The position numbers and the translations under genes are program-made. A DNA stretch of 5,934 nucleotides from Deltaproteobacteria bacterium (GTDB lineage Bacteria > Desulfobacterota > Anaeroferrophillalia > Anaeroferrophillales > Tharpellaceae), in assembly GCA_030633185.1 (NCBI GenBank), contig DAOVTG010000158.1:1-5934 (forward strand). Reading direction: 5' to 3'. Of the stretch, positions 4,773 to 5,934 are shown piece by piece (the stretch's first letter is position 1; the number at the start of each line of letters is the position of its first letter). The notes below the pieces were generated by a model. That model did not search any database. It was not told the DNA's origin and worked only from the letters and a program-made list of their open reading frames with translations.

Positions 4773-5888
4773 TTGAACTCTGTTGATAATTATAAGAATG
4801 TTCTGATTATTCGTTTAAGTGCGATTGGCGATGTGTTGCGGGTTCTGCCGGCAGTCAATGCTTGGCGTAAGCACTGTCCTGAAACCAGGTTTACCTGGTT
4901 GGTAGAGCCGGCGGCGGCTTCGGTGCTTGAAGGGCACGTCGCTCTTGACCGGGTTTTGATCTTTGAACGTGGGCTCTTCGGCGGGTTTTTGCGCTCTCCT
5001 AAGCGTCTGCTAAGCGCCTTAAATTCACTTTTCAGATTGCAGGGTGAACTTCATTCCGGAAATTTTGATCTGGTCGTCGATTTTCACGGGATTTTTAAAA
5101 GTGCTCTTTTTGCCTGGCTTAGTGGGGTGCCGGAGCGGGTCGGTTTTGCCCGGCCAGGTGCTAAAGAGGGTAGCCATCGTTTTTACACCCGACGTTTCAA
5201 ACCCGTAAGTTTTGAACTTAATCGGGTTGAACGGGCGCTTGGTCTGGTCGATTTTCTTGGTGTGCAGATCGAAGGGCCGGTTAGTTTTCGACTGCCGATG
5301 ACCGTTGCCAATCACGAGCGCGCGGCGGAGTCTCTGGCTGGGCTTGAAAAACTGGAGGGCTCCGGCCCGATTATCGCCCTCCATCCCGGCAGCAGTCCAA
5401 AAACCGCCTATAAACGCTGGCATCAAAATGGTTACGTTGGTTTAATTAATGCTCTGGTCGAAAAACTCGGAGCCCGGGTCATTTTGACATGGGGTCCGGG
5501 CGAACGGGAAATTGCTGAATTGATTGCCGGAAACCTGCGGGTGCCGGTGGTGGTCGCGAAAAAAACCTCCTCTCTGCTCGATCTCGCTGCTATCTTTGCG
5601 GCCTGTGATCTCTATGTTGGCGGTGACACCGGCCCCATGCATCTGGCCGTCGCCGTAGGTACCCCGGTGGTAGCCATCTTCGGCCCGACTCACCCCCAAA
5701 TAAATGCCCCCTATGGAACACCCTATCGCCTCGTTCGCCACTCTCTGCATTGCAGTCCCTGCCGCAAACGTTCCTGTAAAAGCCATCTCTGCCTCGAAGC
5801 TATCGGCTGGCGTCGGGTCTTTTCAGAGATTGTAGAATTGCTTGACGAGACCGGGGAACCCGTTAGAGGTGACCAGGTTATGTCTTAG
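4773..5888 (+). CDS. Glycosyltransferase family 9, heptosyltransferase-like (WaaC/WaaF type)
   Basis: The 371-residue product fits the GT9 fold, two Rossmann-like domains that in this family usually move heptose from ADP-heptose to the LPS inner core on the cytoplasmic face of the inner membrane. The N-terminus reads NVLIIRLSAIGDVLRVLPAV (9-28), with Asp20 at the position of the family's catalytic base. DLVVDFHGIFKSAL (99-112) resembles WaaC. The C-terminal donor-binding half has ALHPGSS (202-208), Lys214 in YKRW and GGDTGPMHLAVAVGTPVVAIFGPT (283-306), with Asp285. A Cys-rich stretch, HCSPC-x4-C-x4-C (326-340), follows. TTG 4773 is chosen because GGAGG sits 8 nt upstream and the protein then begins 8 residues before the first beta strand, as is usual in the family; a longer start at 4692 would translate transposon-like DNA. 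It is transcribed divergently from the corC-like gene. Heptosyltransferase I versus II, or another GT9 sugar specificity, cannot be settled here. Confidence 0.85.
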   Translation: MNSVDNYKNVLIIRLSAIGDVLRVLPAVNAWRKHCPETRFTWLVEPAAASVLEGHVALDRVLIFERGLFGGFLRSPKRLLSALNSLFRLQGELHSGNFDLVVDFHGIFKSALFAWLSGVPERVGFARPGAKEGSHRFYTRRFKPVSFELNRVERALGLVDFLGVQIEGPVSFRLPMTVANHERAAESLAGLEKLEGSGPIIALHPGSSPKTAYKRWHQNGYVGLINALVEKLGARVILTWGPGEREIAELIAGNLRVPVVVAKKTSSLLDLAAIFAACDLYVGGDTGPMHLAVAVGTPVVAIFGPTHPQINAPYGTPYRLVRHSLHCSPCRKRSCKSHLCLEAIGWRRVFSEIVELLDETGEPVRGDQVMS

Positions 5889-5934
5889 TTAGCCCACAAG
5901 CTTGTATAATCTTTTTCAGTATTGAACCAGACCA

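Noticed and set aside
5896..5910. Perfect palindrome ACAAGCTTGT followed by a TATAAT hexamer after the GT9 gene
   Set aside because: No -35 at a suitable distance and no gene visible beyond; the palindrome is too short, without G/C stem or directly following T run, to be called a terminator.

Overview
The window looks like chromosomal DNA of a Gram-negative bacterium. It encodes apolipoprotein N-acyltransferase (Lnt) and a GT9 heptosyltransferase-type enzyme, both tied to an outer membrane with lipoproteins and LPS. The moderate GC content, frequent TTG/GTG starts and the style of the dispersed repeats suggest a delta-proteobacterial lineage (Desulfobacterota or relatives). That taxonomic guess is inference from memory, not a search result.

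Layout. (1) 1-276, plus strand: the 3' end of a gene made of 15-residue SGG..N.ASG.YSSV repeats, of the Hep_Hag/YadA-head adhesin type. It stops abruptly with no membrane anchor. (2) 264-438: a compact segment open on both strands, with a G/C hairpin and a promoter-like pair on the minus strand; function unknown, possibly a dispersed repeat that truncated the adhesin. (3) 439-4473, minus strand: a tight three-gene cluster transcribed in the order corC-like, lnt, pabB. corC and lnt overlap by GTGA; lnt and pabB are 34 bp apart. (4) 4474-4772: a divergent intergenic region holding a promoter candidate on each side and a MITE-like element (about 4584-4715). The element has 19-bp terminal inverted repeats, two nested inverted REP-like hairpins, and a 7-bp direct repeat at its ends. 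(5) 4773-5888, plus strand: a GT9 glycosyltransferase that starts at a TTG with a strong Shine-Dalgarno. (6) 5889-5934: a short tail with no gene.

How the genes fit together. corC (CBS-domain protein of the CorC/YbeX family) followed by lnt is a familiar pairing, as in E. coli ybeX-lnt, and serves the cell envelope. pabB makes 4-amino-4-deoxychorismate for folate; its partner pabA is not in the window and its place behind lnt looks like simple co-transcription. The divergent GT9 gene probably adds a sugar to the LPS core. The core genes are ordinary. The parts that merit attention are the nested-palindrome element, with a compensatory base-pair change between its two hairpins, and the unexplained 264-438 segment. 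I do not see convincing evidence for a wholly new biological system here.
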